This document shows positions 9,875 to 18,748 of a stretch of 64,000 nucleotides of DNA, in pieces. The notes under the pieces were generated by a model. It did not search any database. It was given only the letters and a program-made list of their open reading frames with translations, and was not told the DNA's origin. Source of the stretch: Rhodoferax fermentans (GTDB taxonomy: Bacteria; Pseudomonadota; Gammaproteobacteria; Burkholderiales; Burkholderiaceae_C); assembly GCF_002017865.1 (NCBI RefSeq), contig NZ_MTJN01000002.1:1860001-1924000 (forward strand). The letters are read 5' to 3'. Position numbers and translations under genes: made by a program. The first letter of the stretch is position 1, and the number at the start of each line of letters is the position of its first letter.

Positions 9875-10704
9875 AAAACGCGATGCGCCAGGGCGGGCAA
9901 ACGGCTGCGGCATGCGGTCAAAAGTTCAAAGTCGAGCTCCGTCAGCACCACCCCAGCTTGCTGCGCGCGTTGCGCCAGCACCTGGCCCCACGGATCGATC
10001 AGCATCGCCTGGCCCCAGGTCTGGCGCCCGTTGTGATGCTGGCCACCTTGCGCGGCAGCCGCCACAAATGCCAGGTTTTCGATGGCACGGGCGCGCAGCA
10101 GCACCTCCCAATGCGCCTGACCGGTGGTGTAGGTGAAGGCGCTGGGCGCCAGCAGCAGGTGCACCCCGGCGTCGGCATAGGCCCGGTACAGCTCCGGGAA
10201 CCGCATGTCGTAACACACACTCATCCCAATGCGCCAGACATGCCCATCGCGCGAATCCAGATCAAACGTCACCGGCTCGCTGCCAGCCTCCAGCACCGCC
10301 GACTCGTCATACCGTTCGGTGCCATTGTCAAAACGGAAAAGATGGATTTTGTGATAGCGCGCCATGCAGGCACCATCAGGGGAAAAGGCCAAACTGGCGT
10401 TAAAAACCCGCTCAGGGGCGGTGGCAACATCAGCACCATCGGCTCGCAGCGGGATCGTCCCGCCCACCAGCCACAAACCTTCGGCCCGGGCGGTTTCTGC
10501 CAGAAACTGCTGCAGCGGCCCCTGGCCAAAAGGCTCGGCGATGCCCAGCTTGTCGGCGTCATGTTGGCCCATCAGGCAAAAGTACTCCGGCAACACCGCC
10601 AGTTCGGCGCCACCCAGGGCAGCCTGGTGCAGCAAGTCCGCGGCTTGCGCCAGATTGCTTGAGAGACTGGTGGACGACACCATCTGGATCACGGCAACTT
10701 TCAT
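9871..10704 (-). CDS. Carbon-nitrogen hydrolase (Nit family amidase)
   Basis: Nitrilase-superfamily amidase of 277 residues. The catalytic triad is visible: Glu in LPEYF (about residue 41), Lys in YHKIHLF (about 118), and Cys in VCYDMRFPE (about 154). The Nit1/Nit2-type subgroup acts on deaminated glutathione or omega-amides such as alpha-ketoglutaramate, a metabolite-repair role. The start ATG at 10704 overlaps the stop of yhdP (ATGA) and the stop overlaps the mltA start, so the three genes form a tightly coupled operon. The exact substrate cannot be read from sequence. Confidence 0.9.
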   Translation of the reverse strand: MKVAVIQMVSSTSLSSNLAQAADLLHQAALGGAELAVLPEYFCLMGQHDADKLGIAEPFGQGPLQQFLAETARAEGLWLVGGTIPLRADGADVATAPERVFNASLAFSPDGACMARYHKIHLFRFDNGTERYDESAVLEAGSEPVTFDLDSRDGHVWRIGMSVCYDMRFPELYRAYADAGVHLLLAPSAFTYTTGQAHWEVLLRARAIENLAFVAAAAQGGQHHNGRQTWGQAMLIDPWGQVLAQRAQQAGVVLTELDFELLTACRSRLPALAHRVL

Positions 10705-13700
10705 GGGGTTTTCTCCTTGGGCAGCGCGCTGGCGCTGCTGATTTTGGTGACTCTGGGGTCGGCCCAGGAGCCGTCGATGCGAAATTGCTGGGTATTGGAC
10801 TCGATCAGTGGGCGCCTCAACACCATCTGTGCCAGAAAGGTGCCCAGGCCAACGGCAGGGTTGATCACCGTGGCAATCAAGGAGGCGGTGCCGGCGTTGA
10901 TCTCGGGCACCACCACCACCCGCAGGTCCTGGGTCTCCAGATCGATGTTGGCCGAACCCTCCATCAACACCGCCGCATTCACACCTTTCATCTGCAGGTT
11001 GTTGGTGCGGGCAATGCCTTGGTCCACCGTGACATCACCGCGCAAAAAGTCAAAGGCAAAACCTTCGCTGAACACATCCCGGAAATCCAGCGTCAGGCGC
11101 CGGGGCAGGGCCTGCAAGCTCAACACGCCCAGCAACTTGGCCAGGCCGGGGTCGGCTTTGAGAAACTGTCCGGAGGCCACATTCACCGTGAACGCCCCGC
11201 CCAGGCTCGGGTAATCCGGCTTGAGTGGTGAGCCCATCCAGGACACCTGTCCCTCCATCTTGCCGCTGGCCTGGCGCACCACGTCCTTCATGCCAAAGCG
11301 GCTGAGCAGCTTGCCACCGTCGTTCATGTCGAGTTTGAAACTCAGCACGGTTCGACTGCGCTGCGCGCTGCTGGCCGAACCACCTCGCCCGGGCGCCGGG
11401 GCCAGAGCATTGATGCGCGCCCAGTTCCCCGAGGTGGTCAAGGTCGCCTCCGGGGTGATCAGGTTGAGCTTGTTGAGCCGCCACTCGGTCGTGGCGCCGG
11501 CGGCGCGATTGACAGCGTCGACCTCCAGACGCCCGAGGCGCTTGCCACGCAACTCAAACTCATCCACCACCACGTCCAGTGCGGGCATGCTGGCGGGCTG
11601 GGCATCCATCAAAGCCTCCAGCTCGGTAGCGGCACCTGGCGCGATGGTCAGGCGCGACAGCCGGGCATACACCCGCCCGCCGCTGCTGGCCACCGTGGCC
11701 GCGCTGGCCTGGCGGTATTCGAGGTAACCCGCCAACTCGGTCGCCTCGACATTACCGCGCCAGACCTGGTCTTCCCGACGGGCATCCAGCGTCACCCGGT
11801 TGAAGCTGCGCCCACCGGCGGTCAGGACACCGGTGCGTACCGCCAGCACTGTGGGCACATAGGCCATGTCCACGGCAGCACTGCCCCCTGTGGCCGCAGG
11901 CGATTTGCCAAGGAGCGGTTGCAACACATCCCCCCAAGTATCAGCATTGAGCTGCGTGAGGTTGACGTTGGCGCTGACGCCCTGTGAGGGCAGCGCGGGT
12001 GAGGTCGCTGCATCGGGCCCCACCAACACCAGCCCCCGCAGCACCCGTGGTTCGGCGCGGCTCACATCACGCTCGTAGGTCAAGCGGCCAAGCCCTTCCA
12101 GGCTCAGGCTCAGGCGGTCGCGCGCGGCGGCAGCACCGGACTCACCGCTGAACATGCCAGACTGGTAGCGCAGCGGCAGGCGGGTCTGCGCCTCTTTGGC
12201 CAGCGGGGCTGGCAGGGTCGAGGCCAGACCCTGCAAACTGCTGGTCACCAGCACATCCGGGGCGCCAGCACGCCAGCCCACGGAGGCGTTGTAGGCGGCA
12301 CTGCCAGTGACGTTTTGCGCCAGGCGCGAGACAAAACCCAGTTCACTGGCCTGGCGCATTCCTTCGGCGCTGGCCACCCCGGTGATGCGCAAGCTGGTGG
12401 GTACACCACGTGCAGTGGCCTCGGCCACTGCCCCGGGCAACAACACCAGGCCACCGTCCAGCCGCGCGTCACCGCCCAACAAACGCGCCTGAACCCCCGA
12501 AAGGCTGAGCCCGCTTTGGGTGTAATTCACCACACCGCGAGCACGTGTGAGTTTGGGCGTGTCGGGTGAGATCTGCACATCATTGCCCGGCAGTGACACA
12601 CTGCCCGCCACTTGCGACTTGTTGATGTCGGCAATGGGCAAATCCAGCTTGAGTTTGAAGTCTGCATTGCCAGAGGCCACCGCACCCGCCAACGCATGGC
12701 CCGTCAAATCCGCCAGCGCCGAGCTGTTCACCACCCGCAAAGCGTCTTTGAGCGGACCTTTCATCTCGGCATGGACCTCCACGCGGGTCTTTTGCAGATC
12801 GTTGATGCTCACCTCGGCTTGCGAAATGTGTAGCGCGCTGCCCTCACCCAGCTTGGCCTGTGCGCCTTTGACATGCAATTGCATGCCATTGAAAAGCAAT
12901 TGCCCGCTGAGTTCGGTCAAGATCGGCCAGGGCAGCTCTTTGGGGCCTTGCAGGCTTCTGGGCAGATAGGCCAGCCGAGCTTGGCTGACATCGGCACTGA
13001 TCCTGAACTCGCCCTGGGCAGGCCGTGTGGCGGGTATGTCATTGATGTCGCCTTTGATGGCAAACTGCACATTTCGGGCATGGCCAGCCAGTACCGCATC
13101 ACGCACATAGTTACGCGCCTGGGCATCAATCACCAGGGGCAGATAGCGGTACACGCGATGCCCCTCGGCACGGCTCAAGCTGGCCTGCAGATCAAGCACA
13201 CCGGGAAAGCGGCTGCGCCCCACCGAGCTAGCAGGGTCACTGGTGTGCCATTTGATGCGCGCCTGGCCTTCTGCATCTGCGTTGCTGAACTTGGCATTGG
13301 CCACATCCACAGATATCTGCTCGCCCGCCAGCTGCCACGACACATCCGCACTCAACTGGTCAATCGGTATCACCCCGTCCTGGAAATACGCAGGCACAGC
13401 CACACTGCCGTGCACCACCGAAACCTTGGCACGCCCAGTATCCTGGTCAAAGTCCAGATCGGCATCGAGCCCCTGAACACCCGGCGCATCATCAACAGCG
13501 GCCAACGCCAGTTGCCGCAAGCGGCCCTTGGCCCGGTAGGACACGGGTGCAGTCACCGGCCCCTGCCAGCTGGCCGTGAGTGATTCAACCCGGCCCTGCG
13601 GTGCATAACGCACCAAGCCTTCGCGCAACTTGGCGTCCAGCGGCAGCCGGTCCGCAATCTGCGCCAACGCGGCCAGATCCAGCTGGTCAGCTTGCAACTC

Positions 13701-14768
13701 GCCATGTGCCGCGATGTTGTCCAGGGCACCCTGGGACAGCAAGCGGACATTGCCGCCCGGCCAATGCATCCCCTCTGAAGTGTCAAACACCAGCGACTCG
13801 GTCGCCACCTCAAAACCATCCGCCCACACCCGCCCGGTCAAGCGGCCCCGCACCTGCCGCAGCGACAACAGCTGCAATTCAGCCCCGAGCTTGACCGACA
13901 CCTGCGCCAAAGCCAGGTCAGTCGTGACCCGGGTCACCTGGCCCTGTTTGACCTCGCCCCAGGCACGTATCGCCCCCCGGCCTTGCTGCAAATCAAAACC
14001 GAGGTCCGCAAAACGGCGCAGTTCGGACAGGTCAACCCGCCCAGAAGACGCAAACAGCTGGCCATCCCAGTCCTGCCAGCGCCCGTTGTCACGCGCCAGC
14101 AAAGGCTGCACAAACTGGCCCTGTACCGTGAATCGCTCACCCCAGGCCAGCGGCGGCGTCATGTCGATGCGCAGGTCATGGTGTCGCCCGCTGTTGCGGG
14201 CAACAAAACTCACCTGTTGCAAGGCTACCGGCTCGGTGTGCCGCATCTCGTCGGTCCAGCGCACCGTGCCACCTTGAATCGCCAGTTCCCGTTGGGAGAA
14301 GAGCCAGTTCAAGCTGTCCTGGTTGGCGCCGCCTGCGCCAGACACATCGAGCCCCGCCACCGTGAGACGACCACTGGTATCACGTCGGATGTCAAGCTGG
14401 GGCTGGTCGATGTAGAGCTGCTCAAACCCCAGATGCCAGACCGAGCGCGGCGACAGGCTCACCAGCACACGCGGCAGACGCAGGGCCACCCGGCCGGCAG
14501 CATCAAGCATCTCCACGTCGCGCAGTTCCAGCGAAGGCATCAAACCGCTGGAGTGGGCCGAGACCGCACCCACGCGCACCGGAACCCCCAGCGCCTTGCT
14601 GGCCTGGGCCTGCAGCTGCGGGCGGAAATCGCCGATTCGCGGCACAATCCACCAATGAAGCGTGGCCCAGGTCGCGCCAAACAACAGCCAGACCAGCACC
14701 GCGACGATCAACAGGCCACGCGTCAGGGCGGACCAGGTTCTCAGCAAAGTGAAAGTCGGGGGAGACAA
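10701..14768 (-). CDS. yhdP: YhdP family AsmA-like envelope protein
   Basis: A very large (1355-residue) protein with one N-terminal transmembrane helix (about residues 16-38, LLIVAVLVWLLFGATW) followed by a long periplasmic beta-rich body, as in YhdP/TamB/AsmA bridge proteins that move phospholipid between inner and outer membranes. The C-terminal block (for example GLGTFLAQMVLRRPLIESNTQ) is typical of the family. The start is uncertain: the longest frame begins with TTG at 14768 and another TTG lies at 14747; no ATG or clear ribosome site is present before the membrane helix. Only 32 bp separate it from the glnE start, so the two divergent genes share a very compact promoter region. Confidence 0.88.
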   Translation of the reverse strand: MSPPTFTLLRTWSALTRGLLIVAVLVWLLFGATWATLHWWIVPRIGDFRPQLQAQASKALGVPVRVGAVSAHSSGLMPSLELRDVEMLDAAGRVALRLPRVLVSLSPRSVWHLGFEQLYIDQPQLDIRRDTSGRLTVAGLDVSGAGGANQDSLNWLFSQRELAIQGGTVRWTDEMRHTEPVALQQVSFVARNSGRHHDLRIDMTPPLAWGERFTVQGQFVQPLLARDNGRWQDWDGQLFASSGRVDLSELRRFADLGFDLQQGRGAIRAWGEVKQGQVTRVTTDLALAQVSVKLGAELQLLSLRQVRGRLTGRVWADGFEVATESLVFDTSEGMHWPGGNVRLLSQGALDNIAAHGELQADQLDLAALAQIADRLPLDAKLREGLVRYAPQGRVESLTASWQGPVTAPVSYRAKGRLRQLALAAVDDAPGVQGLDADLDFDQDTGRAKVSVVHGSVAVPAYFQDGVIPIDQLSADVSWQLAGEQISVDVANAKFSNADAEGQARIKWHTSDPASSVGRSRFPGVLDLQASLSRAEGHRVYRYLPLVIDAQARNYVRDAVLAGHARNVQFAIKGDINDIPATRPAQGEFRISADVSQARLAYLPRSLQGPKELPWPILTELSGQLLFNGMQLHVKGAQAKLGEGSALHISQAEVSINDLQKTRVEVHAEMKGPLKDALRVVNSSALADLTGHALAGAVASGNADFKLKLDLPIADINKSQVAGSVSLPGNDVQISPDTPKLTRARGVVNYTQSGLSLSGVQARLLGGDARLDGGLVLLPGAVAEATARGVPTSLRITGVASAEGMRQASELGFVSRLAQNVTGSAAYNASVGWRAGAPDVLVTSSLQGLASTLPAPLAKEAQTRLPLRYQSGMFSGESGAAAARDRLSLSLEGLGRLTYERDVSRAEPRVLRGLVLVGPDAATSPALPSQGVSANVNLTQLNADTWGDVLQPLLGKSPAATGGSAAVDMAYVPTVLAVRTGVLTAGGRSFNRVTLDARREDQVWRGNVEATELAGYLEYRQASAATVASSGGRVYARLSRLTIAPGAATELEALMDAQPASMPALDVVVDEFELRGKRLGRLEVDAVNRAAGATTEWRLNKLNLITPEATLTTSGNWARINALAPAPGRGGSASSAQRSRTVLSFKLDMNDGGKLLSRFGMKDVVRQASGKMEGQVSWMGSPLKPDYPSLGGAFTVNVASGQFLKADPGLAKLLGVLSLQALPRRLTLDFRDVFSEGFAFDFLRGDVTVDQGIARTNNLQMKGVNAAVLMEGSANIDLETQDLRVVVVPEINAGTASLIATVINPAVGLGTFLAQMVLRRPLIESNTQQFRIDGSWADPRVTKISSASALPKEKTP

Positions 14769-14800
14769 ATTTTTTGGATAAGAAGTTGCACAGCAGAATT

Positions 14801-17500
14801 ATGACCCGCGCCTCCCTGGCTCTGCATTCCCGCTTTGCGCAGCGTGTACATCGCCGGTTTGAACAGCAACTGCCCCTGCTGGCGCCGGGCCTGCCCACAC
14901 CGGAACACCTCCAGGCCACCTTTGATGCCTTGAAAAGCGCGGGACAGGACACCGGCAGTGCCTTGCGCATCACTCGGGCGCTGGTGCTCGAGCGCCTGCT
15001 GTGCCTGGACTGCGACGCCCAGGCCAGCCTGCCCAAGGTCACCCAGGCCATGACCGACCTGGCGGAATTTGCCCTGAACCAGGCGCTGACCGAGGTCTTG
15101 GCCACCCTGGACCAGACCTATGGCGCACCGATGGCGGCCAGCGGCCAGCGGGCCGAAGTGTGGATTGTGGGCATGGGCAAGCTGGGGGCGCGCGAGCTCA
15201 ACGTCTCCAGCGACATCGACCTGATCTACATCTACGACGAAGACGGAGACACCGCTGGCGACGCGCTGGGACGCAACCGCATCACCAACCACGAGTATTT
15301 CGGCAAGGTGGTGCGTGCCGTCTACGGGCTGGTGGGGGATGTCACCGAATACGGCTTTGTGTTCCGGGTCGATCTGGCGCTGCGCCCCAACGGCAACTCG
15401 GGCCCGGCCGCAGTCTCGCTCGACGCTCTGGAGCAGTACCTGCATGTCCAGGGGCGCGAGTGGGAGCGTTTTGCCTGGCTCAAGAGCCGGGTGGTAGCGC
15501 CCCGGGCCAGCGTCGAGCGCGGTGCCATCCAGCCGCTGCGCCAGGTGGTGATGCCTTTTGTGTTCCGCCGGTATCTCGATTACAGCGTGTTTGACGCGCT
15601 GCGCCTGTTGCACCACCAGATTCGCAACCACGCCAGCAAACGCAGCGCGGGCCGCCCCGAACGGGCCAACGACGTGAAGCTCTCGCGCGGCGGCATCCGC
15701 GAGATCGAGTTCATCGTGCAGCTGCTGCAGGTGGTGCGTGGTGGCCAGTTTCCCGAGCTGCGCACCCGGCCGACCTTGAGCGCCTTGTCGCGCCTGGTCA
15801 AGGCCCAGCTGATGCAAAGCGACACCGCCCAGGCACTGGCGCAGGCCTATGTGTTCCTGCGCCAGGTGGAACACCGCATCCAGTACCTGGACGACCAGCA
15901 AACCCACATCCTGCCCACACAGGATGCCGATCTGGCCTGGATTGCCAGCACCATGGGCCTGGACTCGGCCCAGACCCTGCTCACACAGCTCGACAGCCAC
16001 CGGGAGCTGGTGGCACAAGAATTTGACAAGTTACTCGGTGGCGGCGCGCCCGAATGCAAAGGTTGCCACGCTGGCAAAACACCCGAGGTAACAGCCAGCA
16101 TGACCGAGCTGCTGCCCCAGCTCGGCGAGGACTTTCGCCAGCGCCTGACGGCCTGGGTCGAGCACCCGCGGGTGCTGGCCCTGCGCGAGGAAGCCCGCAC
16201 CCGGCTGATGCGCCTGCTGTCGCGTACCGCGCAATGGGTGCGCGAAGGACGGGTGACCGAGGCCGCCGCCGTGGGACTGGTGGACTGGATGGAGCCCTTG
16301 CTGCGTCGCGAAAGTTACCTGGCCTTGCTGCTGGAGCGGCCCAATGTGCACAAACGCCTGCTGCGTCTGCTGGGCGCCGCGCGCTGGCCGGCGCGTTATC
16401 TGCTCTTGCACCCCGGTGTGATCGATGAGCTGGCGGTCTCGACCATGCTCGAAGCGCGTTTTGACGCCGCGGTGTTTGAGGCCGAGCTCGACCACCGCCG
16501 CTTGACGCTGCAGACCGCTGGTGAAGACGACGAGGAAGCCCTGCTCAACCTGCTGCGCCGGGCGCACCATGCCGAAACATTTCGCACCCTGGCGCGTGAC
16601 ATAGAGGGCAAGCTCAGCGTCGAACAGGTCGCCGATGACCTCAGTGCGCTGGCCGATGCGGTGTTGCGCACCACCACCCGCTGGTGCTGGAGCCGACTCA
16701 AGAAGACCCACCGCGAACAGCCCCAGTTCGGCATCATTGCTTACGGCAAACTGGGTGGCAAGGAGCTGGGCTACGGCAGTGACCTGGACTTGGTGTTTGT
16801 GTTTGACGATGACGATGAGCGCGCGTCCGAGGTCTACGCCAACCTGGTGCGCAAGCTGATCAACTGGCTGACGGTGAAAACCGGCGAAGGTGACCTGTAC
16901 GAGATTGACACCGCGCTGCGCCCCAATGGCAATGCCGGCCTGCTGATCACCTCTTTCTCCTCCTACGCCAACTACCAGCAGCAGCGTGGCTCCAACACCG
17001 CCTGGACCTGGGAGCACCAGGCCATCACCCGCGCCCGCTGTGTGCTCGGTGACGCCGCCTTGCACAGCCGCTTTGAGGCCGTTCGCGCGGCCGTCATCAG
17101 CGCCGAGCGTGATGTCGAGGCCTTGCGCACCGAGATCAGCGCCATGCGCGCCCGGGTGGCCAGCGCCCACCCGATCCGCCCGGGTAAATTTGATGTCAAG
17201 TTCAGCCCTGGCGGCATGATGGACGCCGAGTTTGTGATGCAGTTCCTGGTGTTGTCGCAGTCCGGTACTCATCCGGAGCTGATGGTCAATGCGGGCAACA
17301 TTGCCTTGCTGGAACGCGCCGAGGTGCTGGGCCTGTTACCCGCTGGCATCGGCCACGCGGCGGCCAGCGCCTACCGCACCCTGCGCGTGCTGCAACACCG
17401 GGCACGGCTCAACGAAGAGTCACCCCAAGTCGGCCCCGACGAATTACAGACGGAACGCCAAGCGATCCTGGCCTTGTGGCAGGCCGTCTTCGACCACTGA
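14801..17500 (+). CDS. glnE: Glutamine synthetase adenylyltransferase/deadenylyltransferase
   Basis: GlnE adds and removes AMP on glutamine synthetase in response to PII (GlnB) and glutamine. The 899-residue protein has the two nucleotidyltransferase domains expected: an N-terminal deadenylylase with SSDIDLIYIYDEDG (near residue 138) and a C-terminal adenylylase with GSDLDLVFVFDDDD (near 660), joined by the helical regulatory linker. Family length is about 900-950. ATG 14801 (MTRASLAL) was chosen; a TTG 27 nt upstream would add nine residues. It is divergent from yhdP and followed by a strong hairpin at 17511-17547. Confidence 0.96.
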   Translation: MTRASLALHSRFAQRVHRRFEQQLPLLAPGLPTPEHLQATFDALKSAGQDTGSALRITRALVLERLLCLDCDAQASLPKVTQAMTDLAEFALNQALTEVLATLDQTYGAPMAASGQRAEVWIVGMGKLGARELNVSSDIDLIYIYDEDGDTAGDALGRNRITNHEYFGKVVRAVYGLVGDVTEYGFVFRVDLALRPNGNSGPAAVSLDALEQYLHVQGREWERFAWLKSRVVAPRASVERGAIQPLRQVVMPFVFRRYLDYSVFDALRLLHHQIRNHASKRSAGRPERANDVKLSRGGIREIEFIVQLLQVVRGGQFPELRTRPTLSALSRLVKAQLMQSDTAQALAQAYVFLRQVEHRIQYLDDQQTHILPTQDADLAWIASTMGLDSAQTLLTQLDSHRELVAQEFDKLLGGGAPECKGCHAGKTPEVTASMTELLPQLGEDFRQRLTAWVEHPRVLALREEARTRLMRLLSRTAQWVREGRVTEAAAVGLVDWMEPLLRRESYLALLLERPNVHKRLLRLLGAARWPARYLLLHPGVIDELAVSTMLEARFDAAVFEAELDHRRLTLQTAGEDDEEALLNLLRRAHHAETFRTLARDIEGKLSVEQVADDLSALADAVLRTTTRWCWSRLKKTHREQPQFGIIAYGKLGGKELGYGSDLDLVFVFDDDDERASEVYANLVRKLINWLTVKTGEGDLYEIDTALRPNGNAGLLITSFSSYANYQQQRGSNTAWTWEHQAITRARCVLGDAALHSRFEAVRAAVISAERDVEALRTEISAMRARVASAHPIRPGKFDVKFSPGGMMDAEFVMQFLVLSQSGTHPELMVNAGNIALLERAEVLGLLPAGIGHAAASAYRTLRVLQHRARLNEESPQVGPDELQTERQAILALWQAVFDH

Positions 17501-17510
17501 ACCCTTTTGC

Positions 17511-17547
17511 GAGCGGGCCAGCGGCCTTGAACGGCTGGCGCCCGCTC
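17511..17547 (+). terminator. GC-rich hairpin after glnE
   Basis: The arms GAGCGGGCCAGC (17511-17522) and GCTGGCGCCCGCTC (17534-17547) pair with a two-base bulge, forming a long GC stem 10 bp after the glnE stop. No U-run follows, so it may be a processing or rho-linked element rather than a classic intrinsic terminator. Confidence 0.45.
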
Positions 17548-17550
17548 TGC

Positions 17551-17571
17551 CCTCCAACCTCCAACCTCCAA
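17551..17571. repeat. Three tandem copies of CCTCCAA
   Basis: A perfect 7-bp unit CCTCCAA is repeated three times in the leader of the cytochrome c'-like gene, 12 bp before its ATG. Copy number could vary between strains by slippage. Confidence 0.8.
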
Positions 17572-17583
17572 CGGCACACGCCC

Positions 17584-18048
17584 ATGTCCAAACACTTCCC
17601 TATCACGCTGTCGCTGCTGGCTTGCACCTTGTTGCTGGGCGCCTGCAGCGACGCGGCCAAAGACACCCATCCGCAGCAACTTGTCAGCCAACGTGTTGCC
17701 ATTTTCAAAAAGATGACCCAGACGCTGGAGCCTTTGGGCCTGGTCGCGCGTGGCCACAAGGACTACGTCAAACCGGTCTTTGTCGAGGGTGCCCAGGCGC
17801 TCAAAGACCTGTCCGGCCAACCCTGGGCCTTTTTCACGGCCGATGGCAACTACCCGCCCACGCGTGCCAAGCCTGAGGCCTGGAGCCAAGCAGCCGAATT
17901 CAAACAAGCACAGGACAGCTACCTGGCCAACGTCGACAAGCTGGTGGCCGTGGCTGGCAGCGCGGACCTGCCAAGCATCAGCGCCGCCGTGAATGACGTG
18001 GAAAAAAGCTGCAAAAGCTGCCACCAGCAGTTTCGCAACGAACGCTGA
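17584..18048 (+). CDS. Cytochrome c' (class II c-type cytochrome) family protein
   Basis: The 154-residue protein has an N-terminal signal with a lipobox-like LLLGAC (about residues 15-20), then a four-helix-bundle-sized domain ending in a single haem attachment motif CKSCH near the C-terminus, the hallmark of cytochrome c' and the CytC_2 family. Such proteins bind NO or shuttle electrons in the periplasm. The ATG at 17584 is supported by the signal peptide that follows; the frame upstream has no coding character. It stands alone between glnE and rfaE2. Confidence 0.8.
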   Translation: MSKHFPITLSLLACTLLLGACSDAAKDTHPQQLVSQRVAIFKKMTQTLEPLGLVARGHKDYVKPVFVEGAQALKDLSGQPWAFFTADGNYPPTRAKPEAWSQAAEFKQAQDSYLANVDKLVAVAGSADLPSISAAVNDVEKSCKSCHQQFRNER

Positions 18049-18083
18049 GCACACCCTGCAGACCGAGCCAGGGCACGAGCCAC

Positions 18084-18141
18084 AATAGCTATCTAATAAG
18101 TAGCTATCAGCCCTTTATGAATAAGGGCCAGAGGCATATTA
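18084..18141 (+). repeat. Dispersed AGCT/AAGGGC element abutting the rfaE2 stop
   Basis: This is one of the clearest copies. ATAGCTA (18086-18092) pairs with TAGCTAT (18102-18108) and GCCCTT (18110-18115) pairs with AAGGGC (18123-18128), giving two adjacent perfect small hairpins, followed by CAGAGGCATATTA. The final TTA is the complement of the rfaE2 stop codon, so the element reaches into the gene end. It lies between convergent genes and could end transcription in both directions (inferred). Confidence 0.8.
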
Positions 18142-18663
18142 GGATGTGCTTCTGATTTTCTTCACGAGCGCGGTGGTGGAGTAGCCGTGCACAAAGGGCA
18201 GCGCCAGCGCCCGCCCGCCGTAAGCTTTCACCACCTGGGTCTCGGCCAGGGTCTCCATGTCGTAGTCGCCGCCCTTGACCAGGATGTCCGGGCGCACCAG
18301 CCGGATCAGTTCCAGCGGGGTGTCTTCGTCAAACCAGGTCACCAGTGAGCTGCTGGCCAGCGCCGCGATCACACAGGCGCGATCGACCTCGTTGTTGAGC
18401 GGGCGGTCCGGCCCTTTGCCGAGCCGTTTGGCCGAGGCATCGGTATTGAGCGCCACCACCAGGCTGCCACCCAGCGCACGCGCCTGCTCCAGGTACATCA
18501 CATGGCCGCGGTGCAACACGTCGAACACCCCGTTGGTGAACACCAGCGGGCGTGGCAATCGCGCCAGACACGGCAACAGCTGGTCGGGCCGGCACAGTTT
18601 GTGGGTCAGTGCCCCGGGCGTCAGGGCATCGTCAAAAGCAGGAACAGAATGGGTTTGTGGCAT
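18139..18663 (-). CDS. rfaE2: D-glycero-beta-D-manno-heptose 1-phosphate adenylyltransferase
   Basis: Activates heptose-1-phosphate with ATP to ADP-heptose for the LPS inner core. The 174-residue protein corresponds to the C-terminal nucleotidyltransferase half of HldE; a separate RfaE1 kinase would be encoded elsewhere. The cytidylyltransferase-like fold is shown by FTNGVFDVLHRGHVMYL (HxGH motif at about residues 52-55), VVALNTD, and the KGGDYD segment. ATG 18663 was chosen (MPQTHSV) since the upstream frame overlaps the divergent gene. Its stop codon is supplied at the edge of the dispersed repeat. Confidence 0.93.
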   Translation of the reverse strand: MPQTHSVPAFDDALTPGALTHKLCRPDQLLPCLARLPRPLVFTNGVFDVLHRGHVMYLEQARALGGSLVVALNTDASAKRLGKGPDRPLNNEVDRACVIAALASSSLVTWFDEDTPLELIRLVRPDILVKGGDYDMETLAETQVVKAYGGRALALPFVHGYSTTALVKKIRSTS

Positions 18664-18748
18664 GTATTGGATGCTATCAGGCACTGACTCTGGTTTATCC
18701 TCCCGGCACCTGCGCCACTGTGGCCTGCTGGGCATAATCAAAGCCGCT

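Noticed and set aside
14741..16018. Long open frame opposite glnE
   Set aside because: No family resemblance; GlnE motifs fill the plus strand completely.
17551..17571. CRISPR or origin-type iteron
   Set aside because: Only three 7-bp units with no spacers or DnaA boxes.
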